Part shown: positions 24,893 to 33,872 of the stretch, piece after piece
Numbering within the stretch: position 1 is the first letter of the stretch
How the letters are laid out: every line of letters begins with the position of its first letter
From: JAVBRU01 sp031547595
GTDB lineage: Bacteria > Bacillota > Clostridia > Christensenellales > Aristaeellaceae
DNA: 49,705 nt
Direction of reading: 5' to 3'
Assembly: GCA_031547595.1 (NCBI GenBank)
Contig: JAVBRU010000061.1
Coordinates: 1 to 49,705 of the forward strand
Translations under genes and position numbers: made by a program
The notes under the pieces: model-generated
The model's input: only the letters and a program-made list of their open reading frames with translations
Databases searched by the model: none
What the model was told of the DNA's origin: nothing

Positions 24893-24935
24893 AGTCCCTG
24901 CATGTACGCGCAAGTTTCCTGCCTCAATATCCAAG

Positions 24936-24998
24936 TGAGGTGCAGGAGACTGGTCTCCTGCCTGAGGTCTGGGGCGAGCAGCCCCAGCGTCTCCTCCC
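24936..24998 (-). repeat. Composite double-hairpin repeat, copy 1
   Basis: On the minus strand: GACGCTGGGGCTGCTCGCCCCAG, a short spacer, then GCAGGAGACCAGTCTCCTGC and ACCTC. Same order of two hairpins as the copies at 33646, 33802 and 36721. It ends just before the LacI stop. Confidence 0.7.
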
Positions 24999-24999
24999 C

Positions 25000-26010
25000 C
25001 TAGATCCTAAAGCTCACGGTATCGCGCTCAATCAGATTGGGCACAAAGCATTTGTTCTTTTCGGTGCCGGGCTTTTTCTCAATGCGCTCCAGCAGCAGGC
25101 GGATTGCATGCACGCCAATCTCGTACGCGGGCTGGCGCACAGTGGTGAGGCGCGGCTCCAGCATCACGGAGAGGTATACATCATCGTAGCCGACCAGGGA
25201 AATATCCCGGGGCACGCTGAGTTTATGCTCGCGGATGGCCTGGAACGCGCCCAGCGCGATCAGGTCGTTGCCGCAGGCAATGGCCGTGAAGGGGATATTG
25301 CGCCCCAGCAGCTGCAGGGTTTTTTTATAGCCAGTTTCAAGGTTATAGCCGCCGCATTCCAGCAGGTAGGGGTTAACGGGCAGATCATGATCGGCCATGG
25401 CCTGCTCGTAGCCCTGCAGGCGCTGGTCGTAAGGGGCGTGCAGGGTGCCATAGCCGGTGATGTAGGCAATTTCTTTGTGGCCGCGCTTGATGAGGTGCTC
25501 TACGGCCTGATAGCTGCCGCGGAAGTCATCCACATACACGCAGTTTTCCATACCGTCCTGATAGTTTTCCACACTCATGTACGGGATGCGCAGGGATTTA
25601 ATCAGCTGAATATTTTCCTGCGCGGTGTTGACATTGCCCACCAGCACCAGGCCGCCCACATTGAAGCTGGCCATGGTGCGGATGCAGGTCAGCTCGCGCT
25701 CGTGCATCTCATCGGTGTTGTTGATCATGGCGTGGTAGCCAAAGCGCAGGGCCTCGTCCGTCATGCCCCGGCTCATTTCGGCATAGTAGGGGTTGGAGAT
25801 ATCGGGGATGATCAGCCCAATCATATTGAACTTCTGGGACACCAAGCCCCGCGCCAGCATGTTGGGGCGGTAGCTCAGCTCGTCCGCAATGCGCTGTATA
25901 CGCGCGCGGGTATCATCGCTCACCTTGCTAAAGTCTCCGTTGAGCACCTTAGAAACGGTGGCGATGGATACCCCAGCCTCCCGGCTGACATCCTTGATGG
26001 TGATGGCCAC
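25000..26010 (-). CDS. LacI-family transcriptional repressor
   Basis: 336-residue regulator. The N-terminal helix-turn-helix ITIKDVSREAGVSIATVSKV and hinge helix region (SYRPNMLARGL) are typical, followed by a periplasmic-binding-like sugar sensor (MIGLIIPDISNPYYAEM). The start is a GTG at 26010, nine bases after AGGAGG. It lies 32 bases downstream of the 1051-residue glycosidase-like gene. A weak match to the operator found in the divergent promoter region (26031-26042) lies in this gap, suggesting autoregulation. The effector is presumably a breakdown product of the glycan handled by the neighbouring enzymes. Confidence 0.92.
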   Translation of the reverse strand: MAITIKDVSREAGVSIATVSKVLNGDFSKVSDDTRARIQRIADELSYRPNMLARGLVSQKFNMIGLIIPDISNPYYAEMSRGMTDEALRFGYHAMINNTDEMHERELTCIRTMASFNVGGLVLVGNVNTAQENIQLIKSLRIPYMSVENYQDGMENCVYVDDFRGSYQAVEHLIKRGHKEIAYITGYGTLHAPYDQRLQGYEQAMADHDLPVNPYLLECGGYNLETGYKKTLQLLGRNIPFTAIACGNDLIALGAFQAIREHKLSVPRDISLVGYDDVYLSVMLEPRLTTVRQPAYEIGVHAIRLLLERIEKKPGTEKNKCFVPNLIERDTVSFRI

Positions 26011-26030
26011 GCGGCAACGCCTCCTGATGG

Positions 26031-26042
26031 TAATACGTTTAA
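26031..26042. promoter_or_regulatory. Weak candidate operator upstream of lacI
   Basis: TAATACGTTTAA shares 8 of 12 positions, including the central ACGTTTA, with ATAAACGTTTAT at 31396. It lies about 21 bases upstream of the lacI start codon. Confidence 0.35.
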
Positions 26043-29000
26043 TCAGACAGTGAAATTATACCGTTGATAGGGCGTAATGGTCAAGGCCTTTAAGCCGGAT
26101 TCTTTTTTCTGTGCCTCCAGCAGGTTGGCGATGGTATTGACCACCTGAACGCGCAGGGTGAAGGTGCGTTTCTTCACGAAGGGCGTGATATCCAGCGTGT
26201 AGGGCTGCCACAGGCGCTGGCCCGCATGCTCGCCATCGATCCACACTTCAAAGATGTCGTCCCCTACATCGGCTGTCAGCTCCAGCACCTGGCCCATGAA
26301 GTTCTCCGGCAAAGTGACCTGCTGCTCGTAATCCACACGCGCGGCGAGGTAGGGATAGCCCTGCTCGCACCAGTCGCCATAGCGCAGGGTATCGGTAGGC
26401 GGGCAAATCTTGTCGTTAAACACGGTGAAGGTGCCGGTGATCTTGATCAAATCCAGCATGCCGGCGTTCTTGCTGTGCACGGTGAGGCGAACGGCCAAAG
26501 TGTTCTCGCCCGCCACGCTGTTTGCAAGCGGCACAGACAGGATTTCGGCATCCAGATAGCTGCGCTCCGGCGTATCGGTGATCTGCGCTCCGTTGAGGTA
26601 GATTTCGTAATCGCCCTTAAAGCCGTCAATCATCAGCGCCAGATCGTCAATCTTGGCATTGCAGGTGAATGTGCGCACAAACCACAATGTGACGGGGTAG
26701 GTGCGCTGCGCGCGCTCGGTGGGAAGCTGCGCTTCCCAGTTGCCCATCACGAAATCCAGCCAGGTGTCGTCCGTCTTGATGGCGGCGGGGTTGACGGTGC
26801 CATCGTCATAATGCACCTTCCAGCCGTTGAGCACGAGGGCATTTTTGTTGCTGAGGCGCACATTCCACTCGCCTTCCGGGGAGAAGGGCTTCAGCGGGGC
26901 TTTGGCGGGGGCGGACAGCGTACGAGCCTCCCGGCCCACATGGGTGATGCGCGCTTCGCCGCCGATGCGGCCATGGCCGGCAGCGCCATTTTTATCTACA
27001 GAGGTGATGGTGATGTTGCTGTCGCTGATATGCGCAGGCGCGGCGGGCAAAAGGTGCACCATGGCAGAGCCTACGCGCGGCAGGTCGAGGGTGAAGCACG
27101 TCATGCCGTCTTCGTAGCGGTAGGTGGTGAGGGGCGTTGTGCCGCCGCACTCCAGGCTCCACAATTCCGGCGTGTGCGTGCCGCGGATGCGCACGTTGAT
27201 GCGGATGGCTTCGTGGGTGGGGTTGATGAGGAAGAAGAAATCCTCGCCGTCCTTCACGCGGTGCAGATAGAACACTTCGTCCGAGTCGATGTAGATTTCG
27301 GCTTCCACAAGGCTGCGGATGGAGGTTTCAAGGTAGCTGAGGTTGTCATCTTTGGCAAACCCGCCGGGGCACAGCAGCACCTGATTTTTCAGTGCATCCA
27401 TGCGGCCTTCAAAATTCTCTTTGCTGCCCTCGATCAGGCCATAGGGAAGGTTGCCGTCGGCCAGGATTTTGCCGCCGCAGGCAATGAATTTCTCCATGTT
27501 GGTGAGGGTTTTTTCCTTGATGTGCGTCGCGCCGGGCAGAATCAGGCAGCTGTATTCCTCGCCGCGCACGCTGATCTTGCCATCCTTGATTTCGCAATCG
27601 GCCAGCACGTCTTCGTCGATGTAGTCAAAGTCCAGATGCAGGCGCAGCAGCCGGTCGGTCAAATAGTTGAACTCGCCGCGGATGAAGGCGCTCTCCGCAC
27701 TTTCGCACTGGGGGGTATAGTTGGCCCAGATGCTATTGATGGGGTACAGGATAGCGATCTTCGCCACATGGTGCCCGCCGCTGAGCAGATAGCCCATGCG
27801 GGACACATAATCGTTGAAATCCTTATACTGCGGCCACCAGGTGTGGTGGTAGAACATGGAAGGCGGCCAGTCGCGCTTGCGCTCACCCTCGATGGAGTAG
27901 TGGAAGCCATGCGGGTTGAACAGGTTCACGCCCAGCAGATACTCCCAATCCGCAATCCACTTCATGCGCTCCATGGTGCAATCCCAATACGCGCCGCCCA
28001 TGCTTTCGCACAAAAGGCGGGTGGAGCCAAACTGATGCGCCGCGCTGGACGCGATCTTCAGCGCCACGTGCTCGTCGCTCATTTCTCGGTTGCCGATGCG
28101 GGGATACAGATGGTCGACGCCCGTCATGTGCAGGTGGCGCAGGTGGTGGAACAGGTTGCCGCCGGTACGCGCGTGCAGCCGCAGGTTTTCCTCAAACAGC
28201 AGATGGCCGGTGAACACCAGGCCGTTCTCGTCGCAGAAGTTTTCAATCTTCTTGAAGAAGGTCTTTTCGTATTGCTTGGTGAGCGCACTGTAGAAATCAT
28301 AGCGCAGCTGCGCGGTGTCACCGCCAAAGTCGTAGAACAGCTTGGGGATCTGGTGGATGAGGTCGTACCCATTATGCTCCTTGAAGATGTTGAACATACG
28401 GGAGGACCAGGGGATGATGTAGTTATCGCGCGCCACTTCGAAATAGTGCATGGCAGGCTCGTCGGTATAGAAGCCAAAGATGCTGTCGGCCATCTTGCCG
28501 CCGGAGAGTTCCAGCTGCTTTTTGTACTGCTGGTGGGTCAGCTCCAGGAATTTATCAGTCGCTTCGTCATTGAGCACATCGGCGTACCAGGAGGCCTGGC
28601 GCTCGATAAAGTACATCTGTGTCCAGGGGCCCTTGGGTGCCTGCCAGCTGATGACCTTGTCAAAGCAGATGTTGGGCATCAGATCCACATATTCGAACTT
28701 CTTGTTTTTAAGGTCTTCCGTGAGGAATGCGCAGGCATACACCGGCTCGGATTCTTCCAAGTCGTTGTACCGGCTGTCGGTGCCTTCCATAAAGGTGAAG
28801 AACTGGCCGGGGAAGTTGCCCTCTACCAGCTCCAGATAGCGCTGGGTGAGGTTCTTATCCTGCGCCATCACTTGCTTGCCCGCAGTGCCGCTGGGCCAGT
28901 TGTATTCGTCATACACCCAGATTTGCAGGCCAAGCTCCTGAGCGGTCTTGACGGTGAAGCGCAGACGGTCGAACCAGTCCTCCGTGAGGTAGCCCGTGTT

Positions 29001-29198
29001 TTCCAGCGTGCCAAAGCGCGCATGCACATAGATGCCGGGAATGCCCTTAGCCTTGTATTCCTTCAGCTGATACGCCATCTCGTCGTATTCCATCGCGCCG
29101 TTGACAAACCAGAAGGGCATAATGCCAAACTCCGGAATGGTCTTGTAAAAATCCTGCCGCGTCAGCTTCGCGCCGTTGACCAGTATGTTGTCTTTCAT
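26043..29198 (-). CDS. Large glycosidase-like protein, GH106/rhamnosidase-type
   Basis: 1051 residues without a signal peptide. The N-terminal TIM-barrel-like part has PFWFVNGAMEYDEM, then VYDEYNWPSGTAGK; the latter matches the YDEYxWPSG motif of GH106 alpha-L-rhamnosidases and related proteins. The central segment (KIAILYPINSIWANYTP, then LILPGATHIKEKTLTNMEKF) is the glutamine-amidotransferase-like domain of that group. The C-terminal 250 residues resemble a GH2-type sugar-binding sandwich (LALMIDGFKGDYEIYLNGAQ, VWIDGEHAGQRLW). I infer an alpha-rhamnosidase or related exo-glycosidase but did not assign catalytic residues. The start at 29198 follows AGGGG. It is second in an operon with 29220-31367 and is followed by lacI. 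Confidence 0.72.
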   Translation of the reverse strand: MKDNILVNGAKLTRQDFYKTIPEFGIMPFWFVNGAMEYDEMAYQLKEYKAKGIPGIYVHARFGTLENTGYLTEDWFDRLRFTVKTAQELGLQIWVYDEYNWPSGTAGKQVMAQDKNLTQRYLELVEGNFPGQFFTFMEGTDSRYNDLEESEPVYACAFLTEDLKNKKFEYVDLMPNICFDKVISWQAPKGPWTQMYFIERQASWYADVLNDEATDKFLELTHQQYKKQLELSGGKMADSIFGFYTDEPAMHYFEVARDNYIIPWSSRMFNIFKEHNGYDLIHQIPKLFYDFGGDTAQLRYDFYSALTKQYEKTFFKKIENFCDENGLVFTGHLLFEENLRLHARTGGNLFHHLRHLHMTGVDHLYPRIGNREMSDEHVALKIASSAAHQFGSTRLLCESMGGAYWDCTMERMKWIADWEYLLGVNLFNPHGFHYSIEGERKRDWPPSMFYHHTWWPQYKDFNDYVSRMGYLLSGGHHVAKIAILYPINSIWANYTPQCESAESAFIRGEFNYLTDRLLRLHLDFDYIDEDVLADCEIKDGKISVRGEEYSCLILPGATHIKEKTLTNMEKFIACGGKILADGNLPYGLIEGSKENFEGRMDALKNQVLLCPGGFAKDDNLSYLETSIRSLVEAEIYIDSDEVFYLHRVKDGEDFFFLINPTHEAIRINVRIRGTHTPELWSLECGGTTPLTTYRYEDGMTCFTLDLPRVGSAMVHLLPAAPAHISDSNITITSVDKNGAAGHGRIGGEARITHVGREARTLSAPAKAPLKPFSPEGEWNVRLSNKNALVLNGWKVHYDDGTVNPAAIKTDDTWLDFVMGNWEAQLPTERAQRTYPVTLWFVRTFTCNAKIDDLALMIDGFKGDYEIYLNGAQITDTPERSYLDAEILSVPLANSVAGENTLAVRLTVHSKNAGMLDLIKITGTFTVFNDKICPPTDTLRYGDWCEQGYPYLAARVDYEQQVTLPENFMGQVLELTADVGDDIFEVWIDGEHAGQRLWQPYTLDITPFVKKRTFTLRVQVVNTIANLLEAQKKESGLKALTITPYQRYNFTV

Positions 29199-29219
29199 AA
29201 AAATAATCCCCTCAAAAAA

Positions 29220-31367
29220 TTACTCTTCAAAAACCAATACGGTATAAATGGGCAGTTCGTTCAAGCGGATTGTCCACACGCCGTCTTGCTCAACGGCCTG
29301 ATAAGGCGGCAGCACGCCGTCCAAGGTGTACAATTTCAGCTTGCCATGGGTGTTCTTAACCGTCACCGTTACATCCTGCGCAGGACGGATGACATCGGCT
29401 GCAATGTCGTAATCGTAGTTCAGCAGGTGCACATACGTCGCGCCGCCCTCATCAAAGCGCTGTACGCCCAGCCGCCTGTCAGATACGGAGACGGTCGAAA
29501 CGCCTCTGTACAATGTGTTGAACCCGCCGAGGAACCCCTCCATCGATGCGGCATAGTCCTCATCATGCGGCACAAATACCACGTTTTCGCTGGGCTGCAG
29601 CGCACAGTTTTCGGATAGTGCGCCATATACCAGCACCTTGCCGCCTTTTTGCGCATACTCATTCAGCACTGCGGCCTGATTATCGGTGAGGGAGTTCAAA
29701 TCCGGCAGCACGATCAGGGGATAATCGGCGATGTTCTGCAGGGCAAAATCATCCTCCCGCACCACGTCATCGGCCAGCATCTGCACGTCATACATGGCCT
29801 GGGCGTCGCTGAGCACACGGATGATCTCCCAGAAGGGCAGACGCTTTTGCGAAGGATCATGCCACATCGAAGCCGTCATATCGGCCAGGTTGTTGAAGTT
29901 GTGCTGCATGCCGTTGCCGCCGCCACCGCCCTTGGTGGTCTCCCGCCAGTAGTAGCTGGCAAAGGAGTAGAGCACCGCCACGGGCTGCCTGGTATTCTTG
30001 GGATAGAAGCGCTCGTTGTTGAACAGGAAATCCTGCACCTGGGTGGTCAGCTCACGCGGGGGGTAGAAGCTGTCCTTGATGGTGTTGCCCATCCAGCCGC
30101 CGTAGGGCACCGACATATTGCACCCGTACACCGAGGCCTCCAGCAGGAACATGCGGTACAGGTCGTAGCCCTGGCCTGCGTCCAGCATGGTCAAAAGCTG
30201 GGGAATGATGCCGCCGTAGGGGTTTTCGGCAATGATGATGGGCTTGCCCGCAGCAAAGCCGTTGCAGTAGCGGTAGAAATGCGGCTGGCGGAACAGCGTG
30301 TGTTCCATTTCGGTGATCACCAGATCCACCTTGTTTTCGATGGGATAATAGCAGGGCATCAGGTTGAAGAAGTTGCCGGACACCATCAGCTCCCGCCCAT
30401 GCGCCGTGCGGGCATAGTCCTTCGCGTAGTCCACCAGCTCGCTGAAATATTTCTTCACCGCGCGCAATTGGAACTCCCAATATTCGCGGTAGAAGGGCGC
30501 GCCGTTCGGGTAGGAGCATTTATTTTGGATCAGGAAATCCTTGTAGTTGAAGGTGTCAACGTCGATGCCGTCCCACTCTTCGCCCAGCAGCCCCTGCGCC
30601 TTGCGCTCTTTCAGGAAAGCCGTGAACTGCTTCATGCAATCCTTGCAGAAGCACCCGCCCCCGCCAATGGAGGTGATGGGCAGCTCGCACTCGTCCAGCT
30701 GGATGCCGGGCACGCCCGCGTCAATCTGGATTTTCATGATTTGCTTGAGGTAGTCGCGCCAGACGGGGTTGTTGCGGCAGGTCTGGTAGCAAATCTGCTT
30801 GTGGTTTTTCACTTCCACCCACTCGGCATGCACTGCGCTGCCGTCCAAGCGCCGCGCTGCGGATTCCTCCCACAGGTCGGTCACAAGCTCGCCATCGCTG
30901 TTGTAGATGCCGTTCGGGTAGTAATCCTTGAGGGAGGTACGGAATGCGTTTGCATATTTATTTTGTGAAAATTCGCGCAGGCCATACCAATCATGGTTTT
31001 CCGCCTGGTCGGCATGCAGGTTGAGGCGCTTGATTTCGCCGGTTTTTTCGTCAATCACGGCGGGGAACTCCCAGCCCTGCACCTCAAACACAATGGCAAA
31101 CACCTTGATGCCGCGCTTGTTGCACTCAGCCACAAACTCGCTGTCGTTCATATAACCATAAAAACGCATGCGCGCATCCACAGGGCCAAAGGCCTCGTTT
31201 TCGAGGTACGGCAACGAAATACTGCCGCCGCCCATGGCCGACCACACCAGCACGGTGCCGTGATAGCGCTCCAAATCCTCTATCATCTGCAGACTGCGCA
31301 GCGGCAGGCTGGGGTGATAGCAATGATTGTTTTTAAACCAGCCGTCAAAATACACTCCGCGTTCCAT
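29220..31367 (-). CDS. Glycosidase-like TIM-barrel protein with trimerisation-type domain
   Basis: 715 residues, cytoplasmic. The N-terminal barrel begins MERGVYFDGWFKNNH and includes the conserved segments IDAGVPGIQLDECELP and GRELMVSGNFFNLMP. A CFCKDCMKQF element is typical of hypothetical GH-like families related to GH42/GHL enzymes. From about residue 470 on (LPFWEIIRVLSDAQAMYDV, DYPLIVLPDLNSLTDNQAAV) it resembles the beta-galactosidase trimerisation domain. It is likely a glycoside hydrolase of uncertain family; candidate acidic residues sit in DECE and TEMEH. The start at 31367 follows AGGAGG by ten bases. First gene of the LacI-controlled minus-strand operon. Confidence 0.65.
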   Translation of the reverse strand: MERGVYFDGWFKNNHCYHPSLPLRSLQMIEDLERYHGTVLVWSAMGGGSISLPYLENEAFGPVDARMRFYGYMNDSEFVAECNKRGIKVFAIVFEVQGWEFPAVIDEKTGEIKRLNLHADQAENHDWYGLREFSQNKYANAFRTSLKDYYPNGIYNSDGELVTDLWEESAARRLDGSAVHAEWVEVKNHKQICYQTCRNNPVWRDYLKQIMKIQIDAGVPGIQLDECELPITSIGGGGCFCKDCMKQFTAFLKERKAQGLLGEEWDGIDVDTFNYKDFLIQNKCSYPNGAPFYREYWEFQLRAVKKYFSELVDYAKDYARTAHGRELMVSGNFFNLMPCYYPIENKVDLVITEMEHTLFRQPHFYRYCNGFAAGKPIIIAENPYGGIIPQLLTMLDAGQGYDLYRMFLLEASVYGCNMSVPYGGWMGNTIKDSFYPPRELTTQVQDFLFNNERFYPKNTRQPVAVLYSFASYYWRETTKGGGGGNGMQHNFNNLADMTASMWHDPSQKRLPFWEIIRVLSDAQAMYDVQMLADDVVREDDFALQNIADYPLIVLPDLNSLTDNQAAVLNEYAQKGGKVLVYGALSENCALQPSENVVFVPHDEDYAASMEGFLGGFNTLYRGVSTVSVSDRRLGVQRFDEGGATYVHLLNYDYDIAADVIRPAQDVTVTVKNTHGKLKLYTLDGVLPPYQAVEQDGVWTIRLNELPIYTVLVFEE

Positions 31368-31395
31368 GGGTTGTGCCCTCCTCAAAATTGCAAGA

Positions 31396-31407
31396 ATAAA
31401 CGTTTAT
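31396..31407. promoter_or_regulatory. LacI-family operator, site 1
   Basis: Perfect 12-base palindrome ATAAACGTTTAT with central CG. It lies just downstream of the minus-strand -10 box (31419-31424), over the expected transcription start, where bound repressor would block the glycosidase operon. Confidence 0.65.
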
Positions 31408-31418
31408 CCTTTTCCACA

Positions 31419-31447
31419 AGTATACGCGAGCGCAAAAGTTTTGTCAA
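31419..31447 (-). promoter_or_regulatory. Promoter of the minus-strand glycosidase operon
   Basis: Minus strand TTGACA (31447-31442), a 17-base spacer, TATACT (31424-31419): close to a perfect sigma-A promoter. Confidence 0.75.
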
Positions 31448-31498
31448 TCACATAATTGACGAAAATATAAACATCTGTACCAAATCACGCAAAACAGC

Positions 31499-31527
31499 TT
31501 GACAAATAAGGCAAATAAGCATATCCT
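31499..31527 (+). promoter_or_regulatory. Promoter of the GH13-type gene
   Basis: Perfect TTGACA at 31499-31504, a 17-base spacer, TATCCT at 31522-31527. Operator site 2 lies downstream of it. Confidence 0.65.
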
Positions 31528-31564
31528 CTAAGCGAAGACAGGGCAAAAAGGGTATTTTCTGGGG

Positions 31565-31576
31565 TAAAACGTTTAT
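31565..31576. promoter_or_regulatory. LacI-family operator, site 2
   Basis: TAAAACGTTTAT differs from the site 1 palindrome at two positions. It lies about 30 bases downstream of the expected start of the GH13 transcript, a roadblock position. Confidence 0.55.
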
Positions 31577-31614
31577 CTACTGACATTTTCCAAGAGTGTA
31601 AGGAGGATTTCCCC

Positions 31615-33645
31615 ATGCGGATCGAGCAAAAAGGCGGCCAATTCGTACTTTCCGGTCAAGATATTTCCTATTTTTTCAATACCGAGAGCGGCGAACTCAC
31701 AAAATCCCTGGCCAGGGGCAAGGAATACCCCTTGCGCGGCATCATGGTGGATGTGGGCGTGGAGGGCGCGTATGCCCGGGGCAGCATGGCCTTCGACCCG
31801 CTGGATAACAAGCGCACCTGGGAAACGCCGCTCATCGCCCCGCAGCATGTGGATACCGCTGTGTTTGAGGGCTTGACTGTTGATGACGGCTATCTCGTGG
31901 CCGCTTATGCGTGCGGGAACATCCGCATCTGGCAAAAATACGATCTGTGCAACGGCGCACTGCGCGTCACAGCCGTGGTGCAAAGCCTGTATGAAGAAAA
32001 AGTGACCGTCAACGGCACTGCGTTTTTGACGGCGATGCCGTTGCAAAATACACATTTTGACTTCCCCACCAACGCGCCTGCGGATTTATTTGACGCCGCG
32101 CAGCTGAAAGATGACGCGCCCATCACCGCCGGCCTCGTGGGCAGCATGGCGCATATGGAGAGCGACGCCGGGCACCTCAATGTGCTGTTCTTAGACCTCA
32201 TCGAAAAATGGTCGCAGGGCGTGTACCGCTTTGGGGATACGGTGGTTGCCGCGTATATCGCGTCCGTGGAATGCTGGCTGCAAAGGGGCGAAACCTTCAC
32301 CTGCGGGCACCTGTTTATCCAGCCAGTGCCGCAGGGCGACCCCTACATCGCCATCCGCGATCACTTCACCGCCCTGGGCTATTATGCCGCCACGGACGGC
32401 CTGCGCGAGGGCGTGTTGTACTCCGGCCACCCGCACGGCACGATGGACAATCACTTCAGCGGCACCAAGGATTTGTACCAGTACGCCGAAGAACTGCCCG
32501 CCATCAAGGCGCTGGGCGTGGATCATCTGTGGATTTTGCCGGTGTTTGAGCATCTGGACCGCGGCGTGTATCACCCCACCGATCAGGCGATTATTGACGA
32601 ATGCTATGGCGGAGAGGCTGCCATGAAATATTTTGCCGACAAGGCGCACGAAATCGGCCTGACTGTGCTGTTCGACTACGTGCCGCATGGCCCCGCGCCG
32701 ATGGACCCGCTGTCTATCGAGAAAAAGCAGTGGTGCTCGCTGCGCCGCGATTTGACCCAGCAGGAGGAATGGGACTGCGTCAGCTTTGACATGACCAACC
32801 CCGAATACCTGCGCTATACCTCCGATATGGTGGGCAGCCATGTGCGCCGCTTTGACATTGACGGCGCGCGCATTGACTGTGCCATGGGCGGCCTTTCCAA
32901 CTGGGCGCCCTATGGCGATCACCGCCCGTCCATGAGCAACTTGGCCGGCGGCGTGGCGATCTCCGGCGCGATCAAACGCGGCTTCCAGGAGATGGGCAAG
33001 AAAGCCTTCAATATGCCGGAAAACTTCAACCCCGTGCCTGCGTATTATCCCGTGACGGACGTGTTTTACGGCATGAACCTCTACCGCGCGCTGGTGGAGC
33101 TGGACAAACGCCGCGAGGACGCGAAGTATTTTGTGGAAAACCTCACCCGCTTTTTGTCCATCGAGCGCCGCGCCATGCCCGTGGAAATGAAAAAGCTGCG
33201 GTTCCTGGGCAACCACGACACCGTGTCCTGGGTGTGGCAATGCGCCCGCGCCTATGAGGTGTACGGCTATCCGCGCGCGCAGGCGCTGTTTGCGCTGATG
33301 GCGTTCATCGACGGCGTGCCCTTCATCTATCAGGGCGATGAGGAGCCGGAGCTGGCGGGCAAAACCGGCCTCAACCAGCGCGAATTCTTTGCAAACCTGT
33401 ATGCCGCGCGAAAGGCGCACATCGGCGAGGGCACGGAAATCGAGTATTTGAACACCGGCTGCGGCGTGATGGCGTTTATTCGCTTGGTGGAGGGCGTTAA
33501 AAAGCTGGTGCTGATCAGCCTGTCCGAAAAGGACGAGACTGTTTCGCTGCCGGAATTGCAGGGTAAGATCTCATTGCTGGGGAATCTGGCGGCCTCCGGC
33601 GATACGGTCACGGTGCCATCCTACCAGTTCGATATCTTCGCGTAG
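31615..33645 (+). CDS. GH13 (alpha-amylase clan) family protein
   Basis: 676 residues, cytoplasmic. The first about 240 residues are a beta-rich domain without a familiar name. The following barrel carries the GH13 conserved regions: LFDYVPHG (region I), FDIDGARIDCA (region II, nucleophile Asp421), NMPENFNP (region III, acid/base Glu469) and FLGNHDT (region IV, His534 and Asp535). All catalytic positions are present. The spacing and the HG after region I differ from classic amylases, so alpha-glucan activity is not assured; transfer or exo-acting enzymes are possible. The ATG at 31615 follows AAGGAGG. Divergent from the two other glycosidases and controlled by the same operator type. Confidence 0.8.
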   Translation: MRIEQKGGQFVLSGQDISYFFNTESGELTKSLARGKEYPLRGIMVDVGVEGAYARGSMAFDPLDNKRTWETPLIAPQHVDTAVFEGLTVDDGYLVAAYACGNIRIWQKYDLCNGALRVTAVVQSLYEEKVTVNGTAFLTAMPLQNTHFDFPTNAPADLFDAAQLKDDAPITAGLVGSMAHMESDAGHLNVLFLDLIEKWSQGVYRFGDTVVAAYIASVECWLQRGETFTCGHLFIQPVPQGDPYIAIRDHFTALGYYAATDGLREGVLYSGHPHGTMDNHFSGTKDLYQYAEELPAIKALGVDHLWILPVFEHLDRGVYHPTDQAIIDECYGGEAAMKYFADKAHEIGLTVLFDYVPHGPAPMDPLSIEKKQWCSLRRDLTQQEEWDCVSFDMTNPEYLRYTSDMVGSHVRRFDIDGARIDCAMGGLSNWAPYGDHRPSMSNLAGGVAISGAIKRGFQEMGKKAFNMPENFNPVPAYYPVTDVFYGMNLYRALVELDKRREDAKYFVENLTRFLSIERRAMPVEMKKLRFLGNHDTVSWVWQCARAYEVYGYPRAQALFALMAFIDGVPFIYQGDEEPELAGKTGLNQREFFANLYAARKAHIGEGTEIEYLNTGCGVMAFIRLVEGVKKLVLISLSEKDETVSLPELQGKISLLGNLAASGDTVTVPSYQFDIFA

Positions 33646-33708
33646 GGAACGCTGGGGGCTCCTTGCCCCCAGACCCCCCCGGCAGGAGATTTCATCTCCT
33701 GCACCTCC
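33646..33708 (+). repeat. Composite double-hairpin repeat, copy 2
   Basis: GGAACGCTGGGGGCTCCTTG then CCCCCAGACCCC, followed by GCAGGAGATTTCATCTCCTG and CACCTC. It begins at the base after the GH13 stop codon and may serve as its terminator. Confidence 0.75.
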
Positions 33709-33801
33709 CTTATGTGCATATAAGGACAGCTTGAGTATACTAACAACAAAAAGCGCCCACTACTTCGCAGGCGCAAGCAATTCCTAGATATCCCCATAAG
33801 T

Positions 33802-33862
33802 GGGGGTCAAGGGAGCACTGCTCCCTTGCGGGGTCTGGGGCAGCGCCCCAGCGTTCCTTCGT
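33802..33862 (-). repeat. Composite double-hairpin repeat, copy 3 (inverted)
   Basis: Read on the minus strand: GAAGGAACGCTGGGGCGCTG, CCCCAGACCCC, then CAAGGGAGCAGTGCTCCCTTG. It faces copy 2 across about 90 bases and lies just after the isomerase stop codon. The second hairpin has changed sequence but kept pairing. Confidence 0.7.
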
Positions 33863-33872
33863 TCTCCCGTTC

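Noticed and set aside
26226..29618. 1130-codon open frame on the plus strand opposite the GH106-like gene
   Set aside because: The minus strand encodes a recognisable glycosidase with motifs and ribosome site. The plus-strand frame spans two genes, is shadow-like in composition and lacks any family motif.
29649..33420. Other long frames opposite the glycosidase and GH13 genes (29649-30968 plus, 32191-33420 minus)
   Set aside because: Same reason: antisense shadows of genes with clear catalytic motifs.
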